Source: Mnemiopsis leidyi (taxonomy: Eukaryota > Ctenophora > Tentaculata > Lobata > Bolinopsidae). Taken from it: a stretch of DNA of 20,068 nt. The translations under genes were made by a program, and so were the position numbers. Positions 1 through 11,200 of the stretch are shown piece by piece; the first letter of the stretch is position 1, and each line of letters begins with the position of its first letter. The stretch spans positions 310,128 to 330,195 of the forward strand of contig JH153686.1 of NCBI GenBank assembly GCA_000226015.1. Direction: 5' to 3'. The notes beneath the pieces are model-generated. The model was given only the letters and a program-made list of their open reading frames with translations. It had not been told where the DNA came from and searched no databases.

Positions 1-78
<78 letters not shown>

Positions 79-114
79 CTCTGATCTCTCTCCCTCAGTC
101 TCACACACACTCTC
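1..114. repeat. CT dinucleotide microsatellite
   Basis: Pure (CT)n from 1 to 75, then a degenerate CT/CA-rich tail to about 114. The window edge cuts it, so its full length is unknown. Confidence 0.97.
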
Positions 115-125
115 TTTGCTGGCAG

Positions 126-159
126 CTTTAGCTGCGTGAGTCGGGTATCACCGCGACAA
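126..159 (+). repeat. 34-bp direct repeat, left copy
   Basis: This stretch (starting CTTTAGCTGCGTGAGTCGGG and ending CACCGCGACAA) recurs without a mismatch at 717-750. The two copies bracket the inverted-repeat cluster at 291-676. Confidence 0.95.
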
Positions 160-290
160 AGTTTTGAATTGTTTAACGGTACGCGGATCCTCCCGACACA
201 TTAATTTTAGGGGTTTACCGGGCGTTGCGCGGCTCTCAGTCTCTTTACGTTTTCCTCCGCAACAATTAGCCTGAGGTCCTCAGGAAATTA

Positions 291-676
291 GGGGTCGGAC
301 GTGACTAAGTGAGAGTCAGACAAATTTTTAAATGTAAAGGGTCACAACTTGTTACATGTTAAACTTAATGTTTGACTTTGTACAATGCTAATTGCATGAG
401 ACCTCTTGTCTGATAGTGATACTTTGTCTGACTTTGTCCGACCCCTCATTCGAAGCGACCCTCATTCGAAGCGAATAAAATGACGGGAGGGTGCGCGCTG
501 CTTTAAAACTGATACTTTGTCCGACCCTCGTCCGAGAATAAAATGTCGGGACACGGGAGGGTGCGCGCTGCCGTACAACTAAGGGGACCTCAGTCTTTGT
601 TGTACAGCAGCGCGCACCCTCCCGTCATTTTATTCTCTATTCGCTTCGAATGAGGGTCGGACAAAGTCAGACAAAT
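291..676. repeat. Inverted-repeat (foldback) cluster
   Basis: The right arm at about 609-676 is the reverse complement of the left arm at about 425-501, sharing GACTTTGTCCGAC, CTCATTCGAAGCGAATA and AAAATGACGGGAGGGTGCGC with short indels. A further direct copy of the arm core (TTTGTCCGACCCTCGTCCGA ... GGGAGGGTGCGCGCTG) lies between them at 516-570 and can also pair with the right arm, giving a tight hairpin with a loop of about 30 bp. A partial copy of the outer end (GGGTCGGAC ... GTCAGACAAAT) lies at 291-327. This looks like a rearranged foldback or MITE-type element; no family was recognised. Confidence 0.8.
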
Positions 677-716
677 CAACTTGACGAGATTATATCCGTC
701 TAACGTTCTAACGAAA

Positions 717-750
717 CTTTAGCTGCGTGAGTCGGGTATCACCGCGACAA
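717..750 (+). repeat. 34-bp direct repeat, right copy
   Basis: Exact second copy of 126-159, starting 591 bp later in the same orientation. Confidence 0.95.
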
Positions 751-2132
751 GTTATCAACCTTTACGGTCGCCTACGTGTCGCTAGATTCTAGAACGTCAG
801 ACCATAAACTTGAAACTGTGATTTTATTTCGTCAAGGTGCAACTGCAAGGGTATGATGATGATCCGTACAGTAATTGTAAACTTTTCCTGGTGTTTTTAC
901 TTATCAAATTTAACCATTATTAAGTGGAGATCTCAGTGCTCAGTTTCGGTTCTGGTTTAGATGTGAATTTGATCATGATCATGATGCTATTTACATATTA
1001 AGCTTAACGATTTTTAGCTTTAACTTATGGTTGAACTGCAAGGATGACAAATAAAAATATTTTCATCAATGATAGATGTAAGAGAATCACAACACAATTT
1101 TAATTAGTAATATTCATCTTGTTTAAGATATTGCTGCACTAATATTCAACGCATGTTCTAACACTAATTTAACAAGATAAAGGTTGGTTGATTTCAAAAA
1201 CAAAAATTCATCTTTGACCGCACAATTATTCATCGGGCACTAAATCAAGTCAATTCGAATTGGGGCACTACCGTAAAATGTTCTCACTTTCAACAATTAT
1301 AACCCACAATATCGGCGAGGGGACCTTCAGAGTTAGATCCGTGACTTCAGGATTGGCCACTCCTCACGTATCAAACTTAAGAGTACAGTATAAATTACTA
1401 TACAAGCTAGGAATGTACTTACTTCTACACCATAATAACGTTAAAATAAAGGCTTTCCTGCGGCAGGTTGGTAGCTAAAGCTAGCAGCTTAATCATAAAT
1501 CACCTATAACTCACAAAAGCATCAAAAAGAGCGGGGTTAATTTGACTTTTTAGTCGCCTCAACCTTCATGATAGCGGGGACCGCTACTCATTAAAAACCA
1601 AATGCTATCAAAATTGTAATTAACCATTAAACGCGAGTCACAGATCACATAATACGTTAAATTGTTACGTAACCTTACTACATAACATACATTGCGAATA
1701 GTAGCACGTGCGCGCGCCACATTACCTACTTGGATATCTTTATACAACATCAACGTCATGTATATTTGAAATGAAAAACTAAATTATTTTGATACCACGA
1801 CACAAAAACTAAATTAATGATAATAATACAGTCCACATAATTTGCCGACTCACACGAATCTTATGTAATCATATACTATACATTTAGAGTGTTACTATAG
1901 TAAACATCGTACTATATACAAGAAATGTATAATATGTGTTAAATGCGGTATCTAAAGGGGTATATATAAACGTAAGCGCCGCGAGTCCAGCTCACACATG
2001 CAATAAAGTTCTCTTGTCCTCAAGATCACGTGACCCATCGGACACCAGGCTCCTCCTCCGCTGTAGAATGTGTCGTGATGTGATGCCCCGTTGCCGTAGC
2101 AACCACCTGATCCCTCTGGTGACGTAATCAGA
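751..2132. other. No gene seen; contains CLTC 3' UTR
   Basis: AT-rich sequence without a convincing coding frame. The clathrin 3' UTR must begin at 2132 and run leftwards. No minus-strand AATAAA lies within 600 bp of the stop; weaker variants are a minus-strand TATAAA at 1739-1744 and an AATATA near 1760, and a clear AATAAA appears only near 825. The polyadenylation site therefore stays open. Frames of 60-90 codons here have no recognisable motif. Confidence 0.5.
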
Positions 2133-2251
2133 TCACATGGTTCCCACATAGCCGCCGTTATAGAGCTGCTGTGGCATCTGTTGTTGTGGCATTCCATACA
2201 TACCTGGCATGGGACTGTATCCAGGACCACTTGTTATCATCAGTTGTTCGC
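2133..2251 (-). CDS. CLTC: CLTC last coding exon 26 (residues 1635-1673, stop)
   Basis: Begins with the second half of a Gly codon, then [20 protein letters not shown] and a Q/P/M/G/Y-rich end finishing VGTM and TGA (2135-2133). QLMIT occupies the place of the family's QLMLT motif, the docking site of the Hsc70 uncoating ATPase. Acceptor TCTCGCTCAG. The tail after the motif is not conserved between phyla, so it is assigned by frame alone. Confidence 0.93.
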
Positions 2252-5200
2252 CTGAGCGAGAAGCGGTTAAGTTAGATCGTACTCACATTGAATGCCTAAA
2301 TTTATCAATGACTAATAAATAGTGATGTCAGCACCATCACACATAATCTTCCAAGTTTATTTCTTAAGTCTTATCATTAATATAATGATGGATCTTCAAA
2401 ACGAAGCAAACAGTGGCACATTGTCATATATTTTCTCGATTTCAGACCGCAGATTTTCAACACTGTATAGTGTTATCTGTGAAACACAATTCACGCAGAT
2501 TGAGCGGACCTCTATCGTATATTGCACACATAATACACACATATTGCACACATAATACACACTCTGAGTACTGAATACACTTCTACAGGAGCAATGACTA
2601 ATGTTACTTAGAGCAAATATCCGAAGTACACACCCGCGCCTGCTGAAACGAGGATGTTTATTTAAGCGACAGAGAGAGAGAGACAGAGAGAGAGTGTGTA
2701 TGTGTGTAAGATGAGCAGTGTAAATTGTATTGTGCTGATCACATCACAACGACATTAAGTGACATTATACACAGGTGTGCACTGAAGAATGTGCGAGCTT
2801 TAACTCCGCTCCTGCTCGTTCAGACCACTTCACTAGGATTCTACTCATATTCTCTACACACCGAGTTTACACCGTTTAAAGCTACTTAATAAGTCACGAA
2901 AAATGCCTCCTCAACGCGAGCTTGAACTTAAAAACCGGTAAAATAAATTCCGGGCACATCACAACATCACTGACACGTAGAAGGACAGTTTCTTGAATGT
3001 CACTTACCAAAACTTAGTTAATAATATCCTATTGCAAGCTGGGTCTCTGGCAGATACAGAGCCATTAGCTATTTGATTAGAAACAGCCACCGTAACGGCA
3101 ATATTTTGTTCACAAGAAATCAGCAATCAATTATAGCGACAGCAGATAATTGATTGAATCTTAATTAAAATGAAAACTTTTCTTAGTAGAACAACGGTAG
3201 CTATACCACGGTAGCTATAACACAGTAGCTATACCAAAGCTATCCCCTCCACATAACGCGAACGCGCACAGCTTACAGACAGTATAAGCGTAGTAGAGTT
3301 GTGAAGACTTGATAGAGCCACTAACCGAGAACAAGAGGCTGCTGGTTGTTTGTTTCTGCTTCCTTTGTTCGCGTCTCGTCAGACACCTCCAACTTATCGA
3401 CCTGAAATTACACCGAGTTATTCACAAGATGGAGCTGGTATCAGTGAGGATTGTTTTAATGAATCTATTCAGGTTAAATCTTTGCTAATTGCTTCCCGTG
3501 GGCCATGAGTATGACGTTGTACGTTAGAACGTGACCAAATAAGGCTAATCACAAAGTTTTGTGCTCAAATTTATCCAATCAAACAAAAAGTTTCCCGCAT
3601 TGTACAGATATTTTCTTTTCTATCAACTAACTCAATAGGATAGCAGATATAAGGATAGGCCGTCAGCCTTTCCAATTTAAGTTAGACCCAAATATGTCAA
3701 CCTTACCATAAAACAGCAGTGGCAAACTTCAGAAGAGAAAGAATGGCACAATTTTCAAATCAGATAAGAAAAAAGGCGAAAAATCGTCGAGTTCACGCTC
3801 AGTCACATGATAAAAACAACTTGCCCCTAAGTATGAGCCTTGTGATCGCGCACTACGTACAACGCCATCTACCTTGAACAATAGGTAATGTTTAAGAGTG
3901 ATAAGACATGTGTATTGTGTAGGCGAAACTGTGACGTGTTTGCGAAAGTCGAAGATCAAGTATGGTGCCGAAATCAAGAAATAGGAAGCCTTATAACATG
4001 AGTGACTTGTGAAAGTAATGTCCTTCTGCATAAGGTAGAACAATATGACGGTTACAGAATAAAAGTTCTAATTACCAATTTTCTATTTTAAACCAACTTT
4101 CTATTTCTATAGTTCAGTTAGCACACCTTTGCCCTAACCTCGTTCTGAATACTATAATTAGTTGTACAAAATCTCAGCTAGCTCAGCTAAACGAAAAGAA
4201 AACAATTAAATTACTTAAATGGACACATACCTTAAGAGTGTATTCTCGTACACACTGGATAAGGTATGGCATGGCAAAGTCCATGATGTTGTGTCTCCAG
4301 CCGAGCTCCAAGATGACATCAGGTCGCAACATATCGTACATAACGAAAGTTCCTGCAGCGAAACTCTCGTAGTTCTCGTTCTCCAGGAACCAGCCCATCA
4401 GATCCTCCGAGATCTCGGTGTTGCGGGACTCGGCAGCGTATTCCATGGCGTCCTTGTACAGCTTGTCTTTCTTGCACAGCTCCACCGCCTGCTTCCACCT
4501 GTTGTTCATCTTGAAGAGATAGGCGGCGATACGGCGGAACTCTATCAGCTCGTGTTTCTCCAGGCGCTGAGCCAGGGCGATGTTGTCGAAGTTGTTGAAA
4601 CTGTCGATGGACTCCCGCAGACTGTCGTAATCTTCGTTCTCGATGTAGCTGTTGTTCAGAGACTCGTTTATAACCTTGTTGTTGTGGGACTGGACACTCT
4701 TCACGTACGGCAAGACCAGAGACAGTTGACCGACCTGGTTGTGTGTCGGTTAGATGGGTAAAGTTTGTGTAATGTCAGGACTCAATAATTATGTCAGCTT
4801 AATAATTATTGTACCTTTCCTTCAAATCAAATTTCCAAATCATCTTACGTCGTCCAACATTTTCAAGACCGATTGCGTGCCGGCATACCGCATATAAAAA
4901 GTGTGCCTAAATCGCGCATTGTTGTTCACGGTTAGAATCGCCTCCGTTTCCAAGGCATTCATTTCAACCTATTCACAAGAATCAAGATAAAATTCCAGGT
5001 CAGAAGCACGACACAGAAAGTCACGTGACTAACCTTCTGGAAGTATCCGACAGCACGTGTGTGGTCCAAACGGGGAGTGAGGACCAATAGGAGGTCGTTA
5101 AGTAACATCGGCTTGTACTCCAGATAGTGCGATAAGGCTGAAATGGGACACTCTGTAAGTCCTCGCTATCCGGTTTCCAGATAAGAGTTCAAGCTGCCTC

Positions 5201-8200
5201 ACATTGATAAAATCTTGTTTAGGGAAAAAATGTGGTGTAACCTTTGTAATAGAGCTCAATGTTGGCAACTTTGGTGATGATGTCTTTAAACATGGCTTCC
5301 TTCCAGCACTGAGTTGGATGAGCCATCATGGTCTGTATAGCGTTGTCGTACTCCTCATACTTGTCGTACAGGAAAACTAGCTCCGGCCAAAGGTGGGCTT
5401 GTTCCGCTGCTCGCAGCACCTGCGAAACTCAAATTATCAGACCAGTGATTTCTTTATAGGACCGGCTAACGGTTAGAATCCCGATTTCATATTATCTTTT
5501 GTAAAGCCTGTTCACAAAACTATCTCAATCAATTATGAAAACATAAAATCAAGAAATTACAAGAGGGAAAAACTTGGATAATAAGGAGATTACCTTAGGT
5601 ATGTTGACACGTGACCAGAAGAGCTCGAGATGTTCCCTCATCTTGGGTGTGTTGTACTTAGAGTACAAGATAGCTAGCTCTGTGAACATGCCCATATGAG
5701 CTCGCTCCAGTCCGAGAGCTGCCTCCAGCAGCTGGATCAGCTCCTGGAAGAAGCCGCGGCTCTGGTAGAAGTTAATCAGCTCCTCTAGTTCGTCAGCGTG
5801 GACCACGATGTGGAGACCACACATCTGTGCCATCCTGAACTCTCCGGCTTCAACACAGGCGAAACAGACCTGAGTAGACGGGATTATTACGCACAGTCAG
5901 TAAAATTGTAATTTCAACTGGAGTTAGGGTAATAGACATGTTTAGCAATTTGAAGCACTCGGATTTAATTCTACAATATTATACTGCATCCCTACCTCCT
6001 TCCAAGTTTTAGTGCTGTTAGCTTTGCGCGCACCATCAACAGCAGCCTGGTACTCCCCGAGATGGACGAGAGTAGAAGCCAGACGCGCGTAGTTGCTGAC
6101 GTTGTTATACAAGATCCTGGCTGGCTCGTACAGTCCCTCATCGTAGCATCTGTCTCCCACTTGCTGGATCTGAGCGATATTTGGAGACGATATGAACTCC
6201 TCCAAATCTGCCAGACGGTTTACTTTGGCGTACGCGAAGACAAGCTCTGTCTCGATGATGGCTTCACGTGCTTTCTTGCGTGCCATTTGCAGGTACCGTA
6301 CCATGTCTTCGTATCCATCTGGTCGAAATTGAGATAAGGCGGAGAATAAATGCGTATCATGAACACTAAGCAGATATAAGTGAAGACGCTGCAATAACTT
6401 TTAATCAAATACGAAAATATCTGACGAAGAAAAAAAACAAGACGAACCATTTGCTCTAGCGGCTTCGATGACATCCAAATAAGCTGAAGGATCATCAGCC
6501 TTGATGAAGGAGTCGATAGCATCTTTAACCGCTCCAGAGTTTAGTTGAGCACGGGCCAGTTCAGACCACACAGTTGGGTCGTTGCACCTCTCTGCAAACT
6601 CGTATGCTCGGTCCAGATTTTTGACGTGCTCAATCAGGACCTGAGGATGGAATGTAGTTGTGATGTAAAATACAGCTGCAAGCATGCGCAGTAAATTTAG
6701 GAACAGCTGGCACTTGACAGAATCACAGGTTAATATTCGGTTGTTTCTTTTTTATCATAAAAGAACGAATTATTATTAAATGTGCGTACTTGGACAGCGG
6801 ATGTGTTAACGTCGAACTTCTTGAAGATAGCGAAAGCTTCTTCAAACAACTGGTTGGTGATGGCGATGTTGGCGATGTCAGGAGCATCATAGTTATCCAG
6901 TCTGGTAATGTATTCCATGACACGGGTTGGATCTGCCTTCACGGCTGTCAATATCAACAGATTCTGCAGGTTTCTGTGGTCGCTGAAGACGGAATTTTCC
7001 AGAACAATCTTCTCAAGAAGTTCTATGAGTTCGTTGGGCAAGTCGGCAGCCATAAAGGCACGGACAGTGGTAGAGACATCGTCAGCATCTTGAGTCTCGC
7101 TGAGAGCAGTTTGTACAACCTGAACATCATTTCTTTCATAATCTTTTATCGATAAGTGTTAAGCTTCTAGCTAAATACCGTTTGAAATCTTATAGACCTA
7201 TTTATGGTCTAAATAAATCCGGTCAGCATTTTAAGAGATGTGACATCATCACAATTAAGCCCACCTGATCGATAAGAGGACGTCTGAAAGTGTTCTCAGG
7301 ATTCAAGACATGTTCCCACAAAGCCTGGTCTCTTTTCCTCACCAAGTGTCTGGCAGCGTATTTGAACAGCGAGTTTGCGTTACACACCTGAAACACAGCA
7401 ATATCAAGTATCTTCATTTTCATTTGTGACAATTATCTAGAGAAAAATATCTGGCGTGTGTATAATTACTGTTCTTTACTGTTCCATTAATAATTAAGAT
7501 TTTAGAAACATTCAATACGAGGGTATCAGCTATCTATTTAAATTCCGTTTAGAAAAAGGTAAATTTAGGAAAATATTTGCATACCCTGATGAGTTCCATG
7601 TCGCAGCCGCCTCTCTCGTACGAAACACAAGCCAGATGAGGGTCTCTCTTTTCACAGTACTTGCCAATAACCTCGCTGTCGTAGAACTGGTTCTCTCTCA
7701 GGAACCGCTCAGGGTTGTTGTTACTGTCGATGTAGATTTTAGCCAGAGCGTTGTGTGTGGCCGGCTCGTTAACCCCCTCGTGTACACGACCTTCCAACCA
7801 GGGCATGAGAAGTTTCAGTCTGTTTCTCTTCTCCACCTCCTCAACGAGCTCGTCTGTTGAGAATTGTCCTCGTACTGTCAGGATGAGATTCTTGACTATG
7901 TCCTCAGAACAGTCAACATCCAGCAGTCCTCCTACCACGGCAGGCAAACGGGACGGGTTTACCTAAATTGGAGATACAAATTCAAAATTTCAGAATACAG
8001 ATTGTTAGTCAGTTGAAATGATTGAAAAGATGGGATAAAGCTTATTGAAGCTGGGACAAAATAATGAAGCTCAAATAAAAGCAATTTAAAACATGACCCT
8101 TATTAAATCTGTTAACCTTCTGAACGTAGATCTCTATGTATTTCTGGAGATTGTTCTTGTACAGATACATAACTAGATCGTGGACGAAGTTAAACCTGAA

Positions 8201-11200
8201 GTAAAAGTATTTTCAGCACAGGGAACTTTGGAGTTAAATTAATCAGTAAAAATTGCCAAACCGAAATATCTCTTAACTGTCGAGTCATTGACTACTGAAT
8301 AGATATCACATGACTGTACCTGTCACAAACGATGATGAGAGGGAGCTGGTCCGCTAGTTTTGCCTCCTTCAGGAAGTTTTTCACCCTCTCGGGATCGTAG
8401 CAGCTGCTCTCTCGGCAGATCCTCTCCACCTCCTTTATCTGACCGGTCTTGCAGGCAGCCTGGATGTACCGAAAGTGTACCTCCGCTTCCTGGCTGAAGT
8501 TCACGATGCTACCCAAGAAGTAAAACAGTCCCTCGAAACTCTTGAAACTTTCGAACAGCTCGATAAGCTTGGTAGTGCCGAGTTGCTCATGGTATTTCCC
8601 GGCAACTTGGACGCAGATTTGCAAGTTTTGACGGAGATTAGCGGTTAACATAGCTTTCAGGCACTCCAGACTGTCGTCCACACTCAGAGAACCGAAGTAC
8701 TCGACCAGCCACTCGGGTTTAAGGAGGTGGGTGTGCACGATGGCACGCTTGATGTCGAAAATGTCGGTGTAGTGCTCCAGAGCACGCTGCAGGAGCTGCG
8801 CTTGTTCGCACAGCTGAGCAATGTGCGCTCGGTCGTAGTGGGTGAACATTTGGTTGCCCAAGATAGCATCGGCAACCTGAGAGAAAATAAAAGTCAGGAG
8901 ACGATTAGGATAAGACTTTAACTTTCAGAATGTTTAAAATACCTTAATGAACTGATTAAGATCATCTTGAGAAGACGCAAGCTAACCTGGGGAGCACTCA
9001 TCAGGTTCATTTCCAGTAGTCTGGTTTGGAGATGTCCTTCCTCGGGCTTGTTGTGCTTGAGAGCATCGAGCAAGAATGATGTACATTGAGGAATTAAATT
9101 CTGTTCCATGAACACATTTGTGATCTGAAAAAATGTATGAATAGAGGTAGTTCGTAAATTCCTTAAAATGGGACGTCATGTAAAAATGGGGCGCTATTAT
9201 CTTCGTGAAACCCAACATTAAACAAAATGAAGGATAAAGATATTCCACTTACACTTTCGATGTCAGCGAGAGGGGGATCATCCTGTACAAGCATGCCAGC
9301 GAAGGATGCTCCGTTCTCAACGTTCCCGCGCATCACGTTTCGCAGCAGGAAGATATAGTCGGGGGTGTAGCTAACCTTCTTGGCATACAGAACGATCTTC
9401 TGGAACTGGTTTGTCTCGGCAAAGCAGATGATGACCTGTATAATGTGAATGTTTAAATGCTGGACGTGCACTCTAGAGTGTTGTTTAAAGTAGGCTTTAC
9501 TTTGAAGTAGCGTGCAATTTAAGTCAATGATGCTTAACAAAATCCATGATTTTCTGTATCTTGAATATCTTTGATATGTAAAAGTACACAAACATATCTC
9601 ATAAAGTTTGGCACTCAAAAATTTGATTTGAAATCTTATCACCGCTTAAATAAGCTAAAAAACAAACTTCATAAACATACTATGATTAAACATAATATGT
9701 ACCCATATTCTATCAACAATTCAAACTAACTGAAAAGCTCTAGAAAAATTTTAGTGTTAACATAAACGTAGTTCCGGTTAGATACAATAAATCATTTCAT
9801 AGTTTAGATCGTTACTGCATTTTCAAACTGATAAATTGCAATGTCTCAATGAGTCCAAATCATGATCCTTTTCGAATTCTTTTCAGTCGTGGCATCCAGT
9901 TTTCAATTGCAGAACACTTGGCAGACCTATTAAAACTAACAAATAGCATGGAGAAATCCACAAAACTCTTTATAAAGGCTCCAAAATATCTCATCAGGAG
10001 ATTAGGCTCGCAGAAAGCGAACCAATCTTACTAATTGAAACGAAAGTAATCAGCATACCTTAATTTTACCACATACCTTTTGAGGAATGTTGGCCCTGAG
10101 ATAAACCGACAAAGCGAGAGTAGAGTCGTGAGCCTTGATGAGGTCTCCAAGCTCTTCACTACACTCCAACTGAAGACGTCATTACTTAGAGCAGCAAATT
10201 TTAAGCTAATTGTTTAGTTAAGTGAATTAACAATTTTGGTACATTAGCACATTGCCGCGAAAATTTAGTATTCAGCAAATCCCTAGAGAGTTTAAAGAGT
10301 GCTGAAAGGTATTTACACGGCAGGACACCCAGTACCACGGTCAGTGCACTGAAAAGATGAACCAATTTAACACTCACCTTTCCTTCTACAAGCCACTTTT
10401 CAAGTAGCTGATTGCGTCCTTGTTGAAGTACAGGTCTAGCAAGTTCAAGAGACTCGGCCTTGTTGAGTTGGCTAGTTTCCAAGAGGATGGAGAAATATTG
10501 GAGTAGAGGAGAGGCTTGTCCGGGCTGTGCTGGACATTGTTGGAATCGTTGTATTGTTTGAGGAGTACGCAGTATACCCTGAAATATAGAAAGATTTAGT
10601 TACCATACAGCCAACATTTGTGTGTGTGCTATGTCATTAGATGACAGTTGTGTGTAGAGATTTGTAAAATATACGCAGTACCATATTGGGCCTGTAATGA
10701 AGGCCCTGTCATTAGTTGTAAATATCCGCGAAACCCTGTAAGTGCCGAGTTATTCGTTACCTTGGGGGCGCTAGCAGCAACTTTAGCTGCTTCAGAGTAC
10801 TGTCCTTGTCCGAACAACATGTTGAACCTCCTAACAAACAATTCTTCTGCTCCAGCCAGGTTACAGCGGACTGATATCTTCAGAGCAAGTTCCGGGTTCT
10901 TCAGTTGGTTGGTTATGTACGAAACTATGGTATCCTCGTCGATACTCACCGATAGGACCTAAGATGGGATAAATGTTGTAATATGAACTTTCCATAGGAT
11001 GGACACCAGATAATTAGTTATTTGCTACAAATTAGTCAAGTCGTTGAACGTTTACAGCGGACAGCCAACTTTGTAGGGGCACGTAGGCCTTGTTCTATTA
11101 TAGACAACCAAAATATTTGTCCTGAGCAGATTTTAAAATAATCCAGTTGGTTGGAATTATTTTTACTTTTTAGCACTCTTCGTTACAAAATTTCATAGGA

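Larger units (their letters stand above)
2252..3325 (-). other. CLTC intron 25, with microsatellites
   Basis: A 1074-bp intron. It holds a two-copy 22-bp tandem repeat (2521-2562, unit ATTGCACACATAATACACAC plus AT), a GA/TG-rich microsatellite (2669-2708) and three copies of a 14-15-bp unit ACGGTAGCTATACC (3193-3235). No coding potential seen. Confidence 0.8.

Noticed and set aside
1260..1478. 72-codon plus-strand frame
   Set aside because: No motif, no splice or start context that helps, and base composition like the surrounding non-coding DNA.
1952..2230. 92-codon minus-strand frame overlapping the last clathrin exon
   Set aside because: The frame differs from that of exon 26, which is fixed by the split Gly codon and the QLMIT motif.
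3729..4043. 104-codon minus-strand frame in intron 24
   Set aside because: No recognisable domain, and the clathrin reading passes directly from exon 24 to exon 25 with the conserved KVDKL junction. It may be a repeat trace.
4219..4761. 180-codon open frame on the plus strand
   Set aside because: It is exactly antisense to CLTC exon 24, whose sense frame is unmistakable. The antisense frame has no family resemblance.
6790..7155. 121-codon plus-strand frame
   Set aside because: Antisense shadow of CLTC exon 18; no recognisable domain.
9163..9642. 159-codon minus-strand frame read as one protein
   Set aside because: Only 9435-9253 is a coding exon; the rest of the frame is intron on both sides, as the acceptor and donor and the family alignment show.
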